Assembly: GCA_029939595.1 (NCBI GenBank)
Contig: JAOZSQ010000001.1
Location: forward strand, 1-64,000
DNA length: 64,000 nt
Source: EX4572-165 sp002254885
GTDB lineage: Archaea > Thermoplasmatota > E2 > DHVEG-1
Direction: 5' to 3'
This document shows, one piece after another, positions 40,116-49,066 of the stretch. Under the pieces are notes generated by a model. That model saw only the letters and a program-made list of their open reading frames with translations. It had not been told where the DNA came from and searched no databases. The first letter of the stretch is position 1, and each line of letters starts with the position of its first letter. The translations under genes were made by a program, and so were the position numbers.

Positions 40116-40145
40116 ATTAAATCACTTTTCATCTATTTTTGTCAA
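40116..40145 (-). promoter_or_regulatory. Probable promoter inside the end of 40122-40238
   Basis: Minus strand: TTGACA, 18-bp spacer, TTTAAT. It encodes the NLTKIDEK tail of the small gene before it. Confidence 0.65.
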
Positions 40146-40238
40146 GTTATTTATTTTTTCTTTCCAATATTCTTTGGGTGTTACTAATTCTAGCCCTAAT
40201 AATAGTAACAGGAACAATAAAAATATTACGTTTTTCAT
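40122..40238 (-). CDS. Membrane peptide, 38 aa
   Basis: Start overlaps the stop of 40238-41002. A single hydrophobic helix (VIFLLFLLLLLGLELV) and a polar tail coded by the promoter. Confidence 0.5.
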   Translation of the reverse strand: MKNVIFLLFLLLLLGLELVTPKEYWKEKINNLTKIDEK

Positions 40239-41002
40239 TATTTAGTCTTTTCAATATAACCGGCTTCAACGGTACATCTGAAATTATGTTTTTGTTTTTC
40301 TGTAATTAATCGGATATTCTTTTTATACGTCATTGACATGGCTGTAAATTCATCTTCAAACCAATCTACAGACTTTGTTTTAATATTTGGATCAAATACA
40401 AAATATCTCCATTGAGAACCATACCAATATTTAATCATCTCATATTGGAAAGTCATTTTTTTATCAAAATCCATTAATATTTCCACTTGATTGCCATTTA
40501 AAACATTACTCCAGTCATCTGTTATTTTTCTACAAAAATTATGTGCTTTATCTGGTGTTAATTTAACTTTATTGCCTCTTACAGTGATGATATCAGTATA
40601 ATAGAAGTCACCCTCAATTGATTTATGGAGTTCGTATTTTGATTTAAAGGTCCGAATTTTTTCTTCTGGCCAATAATTATCTAACCACATTATAAGAAAA
40701 TAAATCAAAAACAAACCAATCATAATAGATATACATATTCCGATACTAATTAAAACAGTATATATTTTTTCTTTTATTGCGTCTCTTTGTCGTTCAATTC
40801 GGTATTGTTCTTCTTGTTCCTCTCTAAGAAAACTTTTGATAAATTTATCAGCTTCTTTTATTGATACTACCATATCAACCGCACCGGCAGCAGATATTAA
40901 AACTTCTGCTAGTTCCGAGTCAGATAATAGATCATTGGTTTTTGATTTTTGAGCAATAAAAGCCGATACAATCCTTGATTTGAGACTATCTTTTATTTTC
41001 AT
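40238..41002 (-). CDS. Membrane-anchored protein, 254 aa
   Basis: Helical N-terminal region, one membrane helix at about residues 92-112 (VLISIGICISIMIGLFLIYF), then an outer domain of about 140 residues. It shares its layout with 46487-47362. The ATG overlaps the stop of 40999-41433. Confidence 0.7.
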   Translation of the reverse strand: MKIKDSLKSRIVSAFIAQKSKTNDLLSDSELAEVLISAAGAVDMVVSIKEADKFIKSFLREEQEEQYRIERQRDAIKEKIYTVLISIGICISIMIGLFLIYFLIMWLDNYWPEEKIRTFKSKYELHKSIEGDFYYTDIITVRGNKVKLTPDKAHNFCRKITDDWSNVLNGNQVEILMDFDKKMTFQYEMIKYWYGSQWRYFVFDPNIKTKSVDWFEDEFTAMSMTYKKNIRLITEKQKHNFRCTVEAGYIEKTK

Positions 41003-41433
41003 ATTTTTGATATTTTAGTTATCATTTCATTTGGAACAATTGTGTTGGATTCCAACTTATTTATTTCTTCAATAGCCTTCAACATCTTAGGCCATATTTG
41101 CTTGAAATTCGCCGGATGTTCGCCATTCACTTTAACCTCGCCTATCACACCATCCGAATTTACATGCACATTAATAAAGCCTTTTTTGCCCCCAAAAACA
41201 TGGTATAAAAATGAATACACATATTCTTCTAAATATTCAACCGCACAGATTCGCAATTCAAAAGTTTTATTAACCTTTTGCCATAACATGGTTTCATTAT
41301 TTCTAACAAAATTCTGGCTTTTGTGAGAAAGCTTTTTCATGTTGTTAGAAAGTAACAAATTTATTTTTTTAGCTGGTTTTGTTTCTTCTTTTTTTGTATA
41401 AGAAGTTTCAAACGCTGACATTTTCTTTTTCAT
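40999..41433 (-). CDS. Hypothetical protein, 144 aa
   Basis: Soluble; basic N terminus, then a beta-helix mix (LRICAVEYLEEYVYSFLYHV). Overlaps both neighbours. Function unknown. Confidence 0.7.
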   Translation of the reverse strand: MKKKMSAFETSYTKKEETKPAKKINLLLSNNMKKLSHKSQNFVRNNETMLWQKVNKTFELRICAVEYLEEYVYSFLYHVFGGKKGFINVHVNSDGVIGEVKVNGEHPANFKQIWPKMLKAIEEINKLESNTIVPNEMITKISKI

Positions 41434-41644
41434 TTAATTCCTTATTAATTTCTGGATAAAAGTATCTTGATGGTCTCATCCAATCTTTTTCTTGAAGTTC
41501 GTCTTCAAGGGTTTCAACATAGTTCGGATTAATTTCCATACATTTTTCGTGTCTTTTATAGAAAGGAATAAGCGTTTTTTGTTCTTCCCCTCTAAAATGA
41601 AAAACTTGTTCTCTGCATCTATGGCAAGCACTTCTTAGATTCAT
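41408..41644 (-). CDS. Zinc-finger-like protein, 78 aa
   Basis: Start at 41644 (MNLRSACHRC). CHRC at the N terminus with HEKC about 25 residues on suggest one zinc site. Overlaps 40999-41433 by 26 bp. Confidence 0.6.
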   Translation of the reverse strand: MNLRSACHRCREQVFHFRGEEQKTLIPFYKRHEKCMEINPNYVETLEDELQEKDWMRPSRYFYPEINKELNEKENVSV

Positions 41645-41651
41645 TCCCATC

Positions 41652-41870
41652 TCATTTTACCCTGATTATATACATGGAATCCGGCATATGAGATAATCTA
41701 CCATTATTGATATTGGCTGCATTTTCTAGTATACCTTTTTGTGGAAATAATTTGACAAATACTTGATATATCCCTTTATATCCACCATGACCATGATTGT
41801 CACCATCCAAGGGCAACCCTATAAACCAAGCTTCAACAGGCAGTTCTCCAAAAGTTAGGTATTTAGACAT
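41652..41870 (-). CDS. Hypothetical protein, 72 aa
   Basis: Start at 41870 (MSKYLTFGELPVEAWFIG); the phrase 'F..L..g..F' followed by GDNHGHGGYKG recalls small phage proteins. Function unknown. Confidence 0.6.
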   Translation of the reverse strand: MSKYLTFGELPVEAWFIGLPLDGDNHGHGGYKGIYQVFVKLFPQKGILENAANINNGRLSHMPDSMYIIRVK

Positions 41871-41874
41871 AATA

Positions 41875-41967
41875 TTACCATAAAAAATAGTAGTAAAATT
41901 GAATGCAGGTAGAAGCAATGGCAATAATTGCTAGAAGAATGAATGCTATAATTAATCTTGCTTTCAT
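41875..41967 (-). CDS. Membrane peptide, 30 aa
   Basis: One hydrophobic helix (LIIAFILLAIIAIASTC). Starts within the last codons of the Thg1-like gene. Confidence 0.45.
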   Translation of the reverse strand: MKARLIIAFILLAIIAIASTCIQFYYYFLW

Positions 41968-42797
41968 TCTTCCTTATCCACAACTACAAAATCCGAACCA
42001 AATATAACTTCAATCTGGTTCTCAACCTGAGTTAATGGTTTCAATTCAAGAGGAACAATATCAGTTCTCTCTATCATCAAATCAGGGTTGCTTCTAGCTT
42101 GATGTTTTTCAGGAAGGTTCTCTATTTCACCAGCAGTAAATTTCCTGGTTGTTTTTATCCGTTTAACATAGGTTCCTCGTTTGAAGAAGGTCGGATAGTC
42201 ATTCCAGTTAATTCCTTTTTTCATTAACATATCTTGTTTTTCAGCACTATTTTTATTCTCGCATTCTTTGTGTGAATAGTAAGCTCTGGTTGCACCGGAT
42301 ATAGAGTTTCTGGTTGCATCTTGTTCTCTCCAAATAAGGCAATTTATAGCCTCCATATTGGATGGAGTTTGCCACACCCTGGAATCAAACATAGCTGGTT
42401 TGCTATTAAAATTTGAATATCTGCTTGATGAAGAAGCCATAAGAATGGTATCTTTCAATTGATTGAATTTAACTGAACAATAAGCCGCAGTAAGCCCGAT
42501 CAATTTAGTTCTATCTCCACCAAATGGCAAATGTTCTTGGTCTTCTGCAAACCAGATCAAACTTATTTCATCGGATTGTGTATATCCAATTATAGCATTA
42601 AATTCATCAACCAGATTCATGGTTACAGCAATCATCAAATCGGACATTTTTTTATCATAAGGTTTTTGTAAACCTTTGGTCCATTTTGAAAAACAACGTC
42701 CATCCAATCTTGCCATAATAGGAAGTCCAGGGAGGAGTTGATCTTGAATGAAGTTTTTTTCATAAAATTTCATCCGATTTCCTAAGTCATCTTTCAT
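41964..42797 (-). CDS. Thg1-like 3'-5' RNA polymerase, 277 aa
   Basis: Residues 24-40 (LPGLPIMARLDGRCFSKW) and TQSDEISLIW (about 75-84) give the three metal-binding acids of the Thg1 fold, a reversed-polarity relative of polymerase palm domains. CLIWREQDATRNSI replaces the HINNLYN motif of eukaryotic tRNA-His guanylyltransferases, as in bacterial Thg1-like proteins (TLPs). TLPs repair 5'-truncated tRNAs by template-dependent 3'-5' addition. The tRNA-His in this window already encodes G-1, so repair fits better than tRNA-His maturation. Confidence 0.88.
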   Translation of the reverse strand: MKDDLGNRMKFYEKNFIQDQLLPGLPIMARLDGRCFSKWTKGLQKPYDKKMSDLMIAVTMNLVDEFNAIIGYTQSDEISLIWFAEDQEHLPFGGDRTKLIGLTAAYCSVKFNQLKDTILMASSSSRYSNFNSKPAMFDSRVWQTPSNMEAINCLIWREQDATRNSISGATRAYYSHKECENKNSAEKQDMLMKKGINWNDYPTFFKRGTYVKRIKTTRKFTAGEIENLPEKHQARSNPDLMIERTDIVPLELKPLTQVENQIEVIFGSDFVVVDKEE

Positions 42798-42800
42798 AAA

Positions 42801-42857
42801 TTATCCTGTTTTTGTTTTGGGATAATGACTACCCCATTTAATTGTTTCTTCTTTCAT
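42801..42857 (-). CDS. Possible 18-aa peptide
   Basis: Starts in the stop overlap of 42854-43909 and ends 4 bp before the Thg1-like gene: KEETIKWGSHYPKTKTG. Possibly a coupling leader. Confidence 0.3.
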   Translation of the reverse strand: MKEETIKWGSHYPKTKTG

Positions 42858-43909
42858 GATATCTTTTCCAAAAAATCTGGAACTTTATAATAATTTTCAT
42901 TAAAGATAACATGAATTTGTTTTCTAGCCAATATAAAATCCTCTAATGCATTTCTTTGGGATTTTGTAAGTCTCTTCCCATGTTCAACCGGATAACAGTA
43001 TATTCGGGTATCAGAAATTTTAATCCAGGCTTTCTCTTCAATTTCTTTTTCATGGGGAGTTGTAGTTATATTTTTGTCAAACATGGCTTGCAAAAGAGGT
43101 TTATGTTGCATGTATTTACACCCCCAAAAATCCCCATTTCTAGCAATCCAACCGGATTTCCATTTAGTATCATTGACATTACAAATCTCAGGAACAACCT
43201 CTCCCATTACAGATTCAACAGTGGGTCGCTCAGATTCGGATATACCAACTTTATCCAATAAGTCATTTAAGAGATTTGACGTTGGAACTTGAGTTGGAAA
43301 TTGTTGAGTTGTTTGTGGACCATACTTATATTTTTCATATTGTGCTGCTCGTTTAGGCTGTTCAAAATATTCTGCTTGACTTCTATCCCTTGAGTTATAA
43401 CTAATTCCTGCTGGTAATTTTCCAGCGCATTCATCCAAACAAGCTGTAAGAAACTCAAAATTGATAGTATAATTATTAATGAAACTTGAAATGTAGTTTA
43501 CATTTTCTGTCCGAAGTCTCAATTCCTTCTCAGCCGGTATTAATAAAAAACTATATCCTTCCATTCTATCATAAGTAACAGCATTTCTATATAATTTGCG
43601 ATATTCGGCATAATTGGTTAAAGCTTCAAAAAATTTGTATTTTTCATATGCAAGAGCATTTTCAAAACTTTTAAGTTCACAACCTTTATATTCGGTTACA
43701 TTATCATCAACAATGTCAAGACAATGATCTCCCTCTCTGGTATCACCTTCAAACCGGAGCTTCCCACATATAATCTTCTCGCACATATCTTTGTCAACCG
43801 GATCGTAGTGAATGGCATTAATGGCATTTTGATATTTACCACTTACCCATAAATCCCTGACTATATTGGTTAAACCATCTCCGGTTACACTAAAACATAC
43901 TGTTCCCAT
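42854..43909 (-). CDS. Hypothetical protein, 351 aa
   Basis: N-terminal 180 residues with CEKIICGKLRFEG and KLPAGISYNSRDRSQAEY; the C-terminal third has DTKWKSGWIARNGDFWGCKY and a basic EHGKRLTKSQRNA. A Trp/Gly sequence of this kind may be a small nucleic-acid or sugar-binding unit. No family recognised. Overlaps the nuclease gene by 20 bp and lies directly upstream of the Thg1-like gene. Confidence 0.7.
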   Translation of the reverse strand: MGTVCFSVTGDGLTNIVRDLWVSGKYQNAINAIHYDPVDKDMCEKIICGKLRFEGDTREGDHCLDIVDDNVTEYKGCELKSFENALAYEKYKFFEALTNYAEYRKLYRNAVTYDRMEGYSFLLIPAEKELRLRTENVNYISSFINNYTINFEFLTACLDECAGKLPAGISYNSRDRSQAEYFEQPKRAAQYEKYKYGPQTTQQFPTQVPTSNLLNDLLDKVGISESERPTVESVMGEVVPEICNVNDTKWKSGWIARNGDFWGCKYMQHKPLLQAMFDKNITTTPHEKEIEEKAWIKISDTRIYCYPVEHGKRLTKSQRNALEDFILARKQIHVIFNENYYKVPDFLEKIS

Positions 43910-44504
43910 TTAAATCAATCTCCCTGTGGTCATTGGTTCTAAGAATACCAGCATTACTGATTTCTTTATTATGTGGATTGAAACATGGAGTATATTGATT
44001 TTCTTCTGTTATTCCATAAAACACATTGCCATATTTAAGACGTTTATAAACAAAATAGAAGAAATCTTTAATTATATCTGAACAATAAAGAGTACGAAGA
44101 TCCATTAACCATTTACCCTTGGGAAGATTTCCCTTAGAAATAATCCGATTGTTTCTTGTGATTTCGTTACCCATTGTCAATAACTCCAAAAGACCACAAT
44201 AATAGAATTTCTTCGTTTTTGTCAAGGTTTTTATTAATAAAAAAGAATGTGGACCATAATATAACATTCGTCTAATGGAAAATTCATCTTCTATAAATGC
44301 GCTAGATTCGGGGATATTCCTAGACGTGAAATCCGGCCAGTTTTTTAAATTATAGGGATTTCTTTTTTCTTTAATCTCAACCCAAATATCATTAGATTTC
44401 ATTTCAAAATAAAAATCTGGTCGGATTAAACTATCGGTATAGTCTGTATATTTGACATTATTTCGTTGTAAGAAATCGGCAAATTCTTGTTCAGTTTGGT
44501 TCAT
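43890..44504 (-). CDS. PD-(D/E)XK-type endonuclease, 204 aa
   Basis: RPDFYFEMKSNDIWVEIKEKR (about residues 28-48, split by 12 residues) gives the PD...EIK core; an upstream EQEFADFL helix carries the usual Glu. Tsx-like or VSR-like size. Probable DNA nuclease. Confidence 0.75.
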   Translation of the reverse strand: MNQTEQEFADFLQRNNVKYTDYTDSLIRPDFYFEMKSNDIWVEIKEKRNPYNLKNWPDFTSRNIPESSAFIEDEFSIRRMLYYGPHSFLLIKTLTKTKKFYYCGLLELLTMGNEITRNNRIISKGNLPKGKWLMDLRTLYCSDIIKDFFYFVYKRLKYGNVFYGITEENQYTPCFNPHNKEISNAGILRTNDHREIDLNGNSMF

Positions 44505-44637
44505 TTTTCCAAAATTGTTCAGGATTCCAAATACATTTTAAAAAGAAAGAAATTGGTTTAAAATTAAAATTGATTCTTAATATAAACCAAAGTCCGATGA
44601 CTGCCACAATCAAATTGGCGGTCCAATCTGGAAGCAT
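44491..44637 (-). CDS. Small membrane protein, 48 aa
   Basis: One hydrophobic helix (WTANLIVAVIGLWFIL) and an aromatic tail. Overlaps both neighbours. Function unknown. Confidence 0.55.
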   Translation of the reverse strand: MLPDWTANLIVAVIGLWFILRINFNFKPISFFLKCIWNPEQFWKNEPN

Positions 44638-46490
44638 CACTTCATTCTCCTAACAATCCGTACCGGTGACTTCATCAGGTTTTTTTGATTTCCATATCTC
44701 ATATGAACCTTATCACCAACACTTAATTCAAAGGCATCTCCAAGCTCAGAATTAAAGGGATTGGAACATTCAACAACAAACGCTCGTTTGTTACTTTTCA
44801 AACGGATAACTAACCCACCATTGAAAGAGGATATTGATTTAACATAACCAGTAACCGGCGTATCAATTAAAGTGGTTGAAATACCTCTCCTACTAGACTT
44901 CCGATATAAGTAGTTACGATACATTATCATAGACGTTTTATAGTCAACATGATGAATCATTCCTGCCGGTTGAATGTTATTATCAGCCCGTACCCAAATA
45001 GTTTCTGCATAGGTTGCATAGTCTCTTGGTGTAGTCATATAAATGGAATCACCGGCTCCAGTTGGACTTGTTTCAGATCGTCCAATGTTGTCGGTTGCGT
45101 TTCTTACTAATACGCCTTCCCAAGTGCATTCACCAAACATGGTATGAAGTGTTAAATCGTCAACTTCATATTCGCCTTTCATTAATCCTGCGCCTTCTAT
45201 TTGTTCAATAACTAATGATTTAACAGCCATCCCACCACTACATGGTTGATGATGAGCAGCTTTGCCAGTGCGAGGATTGAAAGTAATGATAGAGTTCATT
45301 GTTAGGTCATATGACCTACTTGTTAGGTAACTCATTATGATAAGATCTCTTCCATTCCTGGCTAATGAAGTATCAACAATAACATCCATGAATTTTTTTG
45401 GTTGATAAAATCCATCACCAATTCTGGCTCCATCAGGGATAAGATCTCCCATAATGGTTCGGTATCCTTGATTTTCTATATTCAAAGAATATGCTGTTGT
45501 ACCCTGGATGAATAGATAATGAGAATATACCCAATTAACCCAAGTTGGAATTTGACTTTGTTTCTTTTCACTTCCACCAACAACATCGGAATTTTTCCTT
45601 GGTTTATTGCCTTCGTTTTCACTAGTAAATCGGTTATCCAAACGATAGGCGGTTACTTCTTCTGTTGCAGCATTTACAAGTAAATATGTTTTAGGATTCC
45701 AAAAATTATCGCCAATACCACCACAATTTTCATTTTCAACATGTGTTACAGAAATGTATACGTTGAAATCAGGATCAAATTCAACTTTGGGTGTTGTTAC
45801 ATCACCACATACAGTTTTTAAATTCTCGTAACCTGCATTGTGTATGATTTTAAAAACGTGGTGTGGGTTCCAACCCACTCTAGTTAAATTTTCAAGATGA
45901 ACCTTTAATTTATAAGGTTTCCCTTCTGCATTTGCAGTTCGTAAATTACTTGAAATACTTTCATTTCTTGCATTTACAACACCAACACAACGGGATATTC
46001 CTTTGGTTGCTTTAATAGTATATCCACTAGCAATAGATGTTCCTGTTGCGGTAGGTATATCTCGTTTAATCTCACATAAACCCACATAGTAATATTCACC
46101 ATTAGTGGAATTATCATTAACCTTTTGAATGGTATAAATGGTGTTCAATGGCACATCCACCGATTTACCATTATAGTTCATTTTAATTGTCCCACCGGTT
46201 AAAGCTTGATTCATCATGGTTAATGCCATGCCTGGAGACACATTGCTCGGTTTTGAATCGGTTGTTTCCAAAGGAGTTCCTATTTTGGCTTTGGTTGGGC
46301 TTAACCAAGTTTTCCATTTTAGGAGTTTACTTCTGCTTGTTTCACCTGCGGTTGAGTTGGTTTCCCGAACACAAGTTGAGATCATCATTATTGCCAAAAA
46401 CAAAATAAAAAACCACAACACAACAATTATCCTCTTTTGAAATTTTTCATGTTGTTGATCTATTTTTTCACAAGCTTCATTATACTTCAT
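44637..46490 (-). CDS. Membrane-anchored protein, 617 aa
   Basis: A short cytoplasmic start, one membrane helix (about 21-41, IIVVLWFFILFLAIMMISTC) and a large, beta-rich outer domain with Gly/Thr/Asn content (SPGMALTMMNQALTGGTIKM; IIMSYLTSRSYDLTMNSII). The layout suggests a bitopic protein with a periplasmic or virion-facing domain. No family recognised. Overlaps 46487-47362. Confidence 0.7.
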   Translation of the reverse strand: MKYNEACEKIDQQHEKFQKRIIVVLWFFILFLAIMMISTCVRETNSTAGETSRSKLLKWKTWLSPTKAKIGTPLETTDSKPSNVSPGMALTMMNQALTGGTIKMNYNGKSVDVPLNTIYTIQKVNDNSTNGEYYYVGLCEIKRDIPTATGTSIASGYTIKATKGISRCVGVVNARNESISSNLRTANAEGKPYKLKVHLENLTRVGWNPHHVFKIIHNAGYENLKTVCGDVTTPKVEFDPDFNVYISVTHVENENCGGIGDNFWNPKTYLLVNAATEEVTAYRLDNRFTSENEGNKPRKNSDVVGGSEKKQSQIPTWVNWVYSHYLFIQGTTAYSLNIENQGYRTIMGDLIPDGARIGDGFYQPKKFMDVIVDTSLARNGRDLIIMSYLTSRSYDLTMNSIITFNPRTGKAAHHQPCSGGMAVKSLVIEQIEGAGLMKGEYEVDDLTLHTMFGECTWEGVLVRNATDNIGRSETSPTGAGDSIYMTTPRDYATYAETIWVRADNNIQPAGMIHHVDYKTSMIMYRNYLYRKSSRRGISTTLIDTPVTGYVKSISSFNGGLVIRLKSNKRAFVVECSNPFNSELGDAFELSVGDKVHMRYGNQKNLMKSPVRIVRRMK

Positions 46491-47362
46491 TTTATCTCCA
46501 ATCGTTTTATTTTTTCAGTTTGGTTTGCTAATAAATTACCTTTATCATCAAACATAAAAGTTAAAAATCCCTGATCAAGTAACTGAAAAGCTTGATACGG
46601 ATTAAAATAAACTGTTTGTAAAGATGGCATTTTGAATTTAATTTTTTCATTTTCTAATTGGAATCTCCATTTATGTTGAACATGTCTAGGTTTAAATCCT
46701 TCTTTTGAAATATAGTATTTTTTACTATATTTGATTTCACCAGTATCAGGATCAACCAAACCAGCATTAAGAAAATCAGAATCTACCTTTCCCAATTCAT
46801 AATACGGAATACAAGGACAATATTCAGTCTCTTGTTTATCGGCTTCCGTTGGTTCGTATTCTATATTCATTTCAATAGGCTGTTTCTTAGGTTTTTCTAT
46901 ATCTCTCACAATGACTGCTGTGGTTGCTGTTGCAGCAACAATTCCCCAACTAAACAGATTCACTAATGCCCAAATCAGATAAGGAGAATAATATACCAAC
47001 AAAAAGATTGAAACCGGATCAAGATCAGGTGTATAATAACTTCGGGATCTTGTCCAAACAGGTGCTTTAGTAATATTTTCTTCTGGCCAATACTTGTCAA
47101 TTTGCCTTTTCAATTGCCAATTATCCCAATGTCTCTTCAAATCACTAAATAAATCCACACCAATTAGTAACAAATACTTGTAGTGTTTTCCAATTCGTTC
47201 CCAAAACCGACCACAAGCAACAAATCCTTCCTTTACTTTTACTCTGTATTTTTTGAATATATAAGCCAAAGTTGAGATAATAAAACCGATTGTTATTACT
47301 AACATAAACAAAAGAAATACTATAAAAAATATTTCTCCTATTATCGTTTTAATTACTTTCAT
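46487..47362 (-). CDS. Membrane protein, 291 aa
   Basis: An N-terminal helix (IFFIVFLLFMLVITIGFIIS) and a second hydrophobic pair near residues 118-152 (IFLLVYYSPYLIWALVNLFS), with a C-terminal polar domain. The ATG overlaps the end of 47359-47673. Confidence 0.7.
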   Translation of the reverse strand: MKVIKTIIGEIFFIVFLLFMLVITIGFIISTLAYIFKKYRVKVKEGFVACGRFWERIGKHYKYLLLIGVDLFSDLKRHWDNWQLKRQIDKYWPEENITKAPVWTRSRSYYTPDLDPVSIFLLVYYSPYLIWALVNLFSWGIVAATATTAVIVRDIEKPKKQPIEMNIEYEPTEADKQETEYCPCIPYYELGKVDSDFLNAGLVDPDTGEIKYSKKYYISKEGFKPRHVQHKWRFQLENEKIKFKMPSLQTVYFNPYQAFQLLDQGFLTFMFDDKGNLLANQTEKIKRLEIK

Positions 47363-47673
47363 TTTTTTCCTATCTTTTTTTTGAAATCGGGTGATAACCC
47401 TTTAAGATTGTATTTTTTAATTCTATACCTGAGAGCAGATGGATTGATTTCTAACTCTTCCGCCCATTCGTTAAGAGTTTGTGTTCTTCCATTGTATTTT
47501 ATGAGAGTGGGTTTTCTTCCTGATGATACATTTTTTTTAAAATTGGGACCCAATGCATCATCAATACTATGACTAAGCAATCGTATTCTTAATGCTTCTC
47601 TTGTGATGCCAAGAATTTTAGCCCACTGAGACATATTAAGAGTTTTTCCATTATAAGTTATAAATGTGCTCAT
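47359..47673 (-). CDS. Tandem helix-turn-helix protein, 104 aa
   Basis: Two copies of the same unit: YNGKTLNMSQWAKILGI and YNGRTQTLNEWAEELEI, each followed by a recognition-like helix (TREALRIRL, NPSALRYRI). Such units occur in NUMOD/HTH DNA-binding tails of homing endonucleases; here they stand alone. Possible regulator of rtcB or of its neighbours. Confidence 0.8.
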   Translation of the reverse strand: MSTFITYNGKTLNMSQWAKILGITREALRIRLLSHSIDDALGPNFKKNVSSGRKPTLIKYNGRTQTLNEWAEELEINPSALRYRIKKYNLKGLSPDFKKKIGKK

Positions 47674-47674
47674 A

Positions 47675-48784
47675 TTACCCCTTGACGTTAATTAAAGGTT
47701 TAATGTGATCCAATACATCAATAACCACTCCCTCTTGCATTTTAACCACCTTATGAACATCTTTATAAGCACCATCTGACTCGTCCAAAACTTTTTTATC
47801 AGTACGAGCAACAATGCCTTTTTGTTTCATTTGTTGTTTATGATAGTTAATATCCAAAGTTTTTTTTGCTTTATTTCTGGACATTTTCCTACCAGCACCA
47901 TGAGAAGCCGAACAAAGATATTCTTTATTACCCAAACCATTGGTAATATAAACACCGGTCCCCATTGAACCAGGAATAATACCTTTTTGTTCTACATCAG
48001 CAGGGGTTGCTCCTTTTCTATGTAATACACCATCTTCAATAACAACGGCATGATTATGATTCTCATTTACATATTCTGCCATAATAAGATTGGTTTCTCT
48101 TTTCAGTCCTAATGCTGTTAAAGATTGTAACAACATAGAGATTCGGTTATTTAAAGCAAAATCCAAAGCATAATTCATATCAGCTAAATATGCTTGACCT
48201 TCTAAAGAATCCAAATCTAAGAAATCACCTTTGTCCATATAAAAAGATGCGATTTGATGACCTACATTTCTGGAGCCAGAGTGAATAGTTATACAAACAT
48301 TTCCCTCTCTATTCTCACCTATTTCAATGAAATGATTTCCTCCGCCCAAGGTTCCTAATTGAACATTGACTTTGCTTTGAACGGAATCAGTGAAATGTTT
48401 GTCGTTGGATGCGGATTTGAAAGGAATGTTATATTTAATACCTGCGGATCTTTTATGAGAATCAAAACCCGTTGGAATATACTCATATAACTTATCAAAA
48501 ACTTCTTTTTTATCTTTTTCAGTTTTTAATAACTTGTGAACAGGAATGGTAGTATCAGCATAGATCATTCCACAACCTATATCATATCCTACCATTGCTG
48601 GTGATATAACACCATCGGTTAATATAACGGACCCGATTGGTGCAGTATAACCAGTGTGTAGGTCTGGTAAACAGACCATTTTGGTTACAAAATCCTTATC
48701 TAAAAGAGCAAATATTTGATTTTGAGCTTCTTGCTCCGTGTTTTCTAGTGGTATAAGGGTTTTTAATTTATCTAATTTTGACAT
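47675..48784 (-). CDS. rtcB: RNA ligase RtcB, 369 aa
   Basis: All RtcB signatures in order: PDLHTGYTAPIGS (about 40-52), GYDIGCGM (66-73, Mn-binding Cys), LGTLGGGNHFIEI (about 145), HSGSRNVGH (about 170), NHNHAVV (about 245), GSMGTGVYI and SASHGAGRKMSR with the guanylated histidine (about 295-306). The enzyme joins 3'-phosphate or 2',3'-cyclic phosphate ends to 5'-OH ends, with GTP and Mn. The start is set at 48784 because AAAGGA lies 9 nt upstream. At 369 aa it is of the short RtcB type. The 5' end is duplicated at 49032-49066. Confidence 0.95.
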   Translation of the reverse strand: MSKLDKLKTLIPLENTEQEAQNQIFALLDKDFVTKMVCLPDLHTGYTAPIGSVILTDGVISPAMVGYDIGCGMIYADTTIPVHKLLKTEKDKKEVFDKLYEYIPTGFDSHKRSAGIKYNIPFKSASNDKHFTDSVQSKVNVQLGTLGGGNHFIEIGENREGNVCITIHSGSRNVGHQIASFYMDKGDFLDLDSLEGQAYLADMNYALDFALNNRISMLLQSLTALGLKRETNLIMAEYVNENHNHAVVIEDGVLHRKGATPADVEQKGIIPGSMGTGVYITNGLGNKEYLCSASHGAGRKMSRNKAKKTLDINYHKQQMKQKGIVARTDKKVLDESDGAYKDVHKVVKMQEGVVIDVLDHIKPLINVKG

Positions 48785-48830
48785 AATAACCATCCTTTAT
48801 ATGATTTATTCATTTGTGTTTTCCTCAAGA

Positions 48831-49007
48831 TTAATAAGGTATAAATTGATCAACATCTTTATTTGTTGGACTAGATACTTCATATAATGCACCAAATGAG
48901 GCTTTCCCAATTGCATCCCATACTTCTTTTTCAGTTAAACAGTGGGTAGTTTTTTCTCCACTAAAACCTCGTGTTTTGACAATATAATTTATAACCTTTT
49001 TTTTCAT
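48831..49007 (-). CDS. Hypothetical protein, 58 aa
   Basis: ATGA overlap with the 20-aa rtcB-like leader. Basic start (KKKVINYIVKTRGF), then a helix (EKEVWDAIGKASFGALYEVS). Lies directly upstream of rtcB. Function unknown. Confidence 0.6.
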   Translation of the reverse strand: MKKKVINYIVKTRGFSGEKTTHCLTEKEVWDAIGKASFGALYEVSSPTNKDVDQFIPY

Positions 49008-49066
49008 TCTATCCCCAAACCAGATGTCTTGGGTATAAGGGTTTTTAATTTATCTAATTTTGACAT
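49004..49066 (-). pseudogene. Duplicated rtcB N terminus, 20 aa
   Basis: Reads MSKLDKLKTLIP, identical to the first 12 residues of RtcB, then departs to KTSGLGIE and stops with an ATGA overlap to 48831-49007. About 33 bp are identical to 48752-48784. It is a duplication scar, or a translated leader. Confidence 0.75.

Noticed and set aside
44196..44225. TTGACA, 18 bp, TATTGT on the minus strand
   Set aside because: Lies in the middle of the nuclease gene 43890-44504, with no A-rich upstream tract or shared leader; probably chance.
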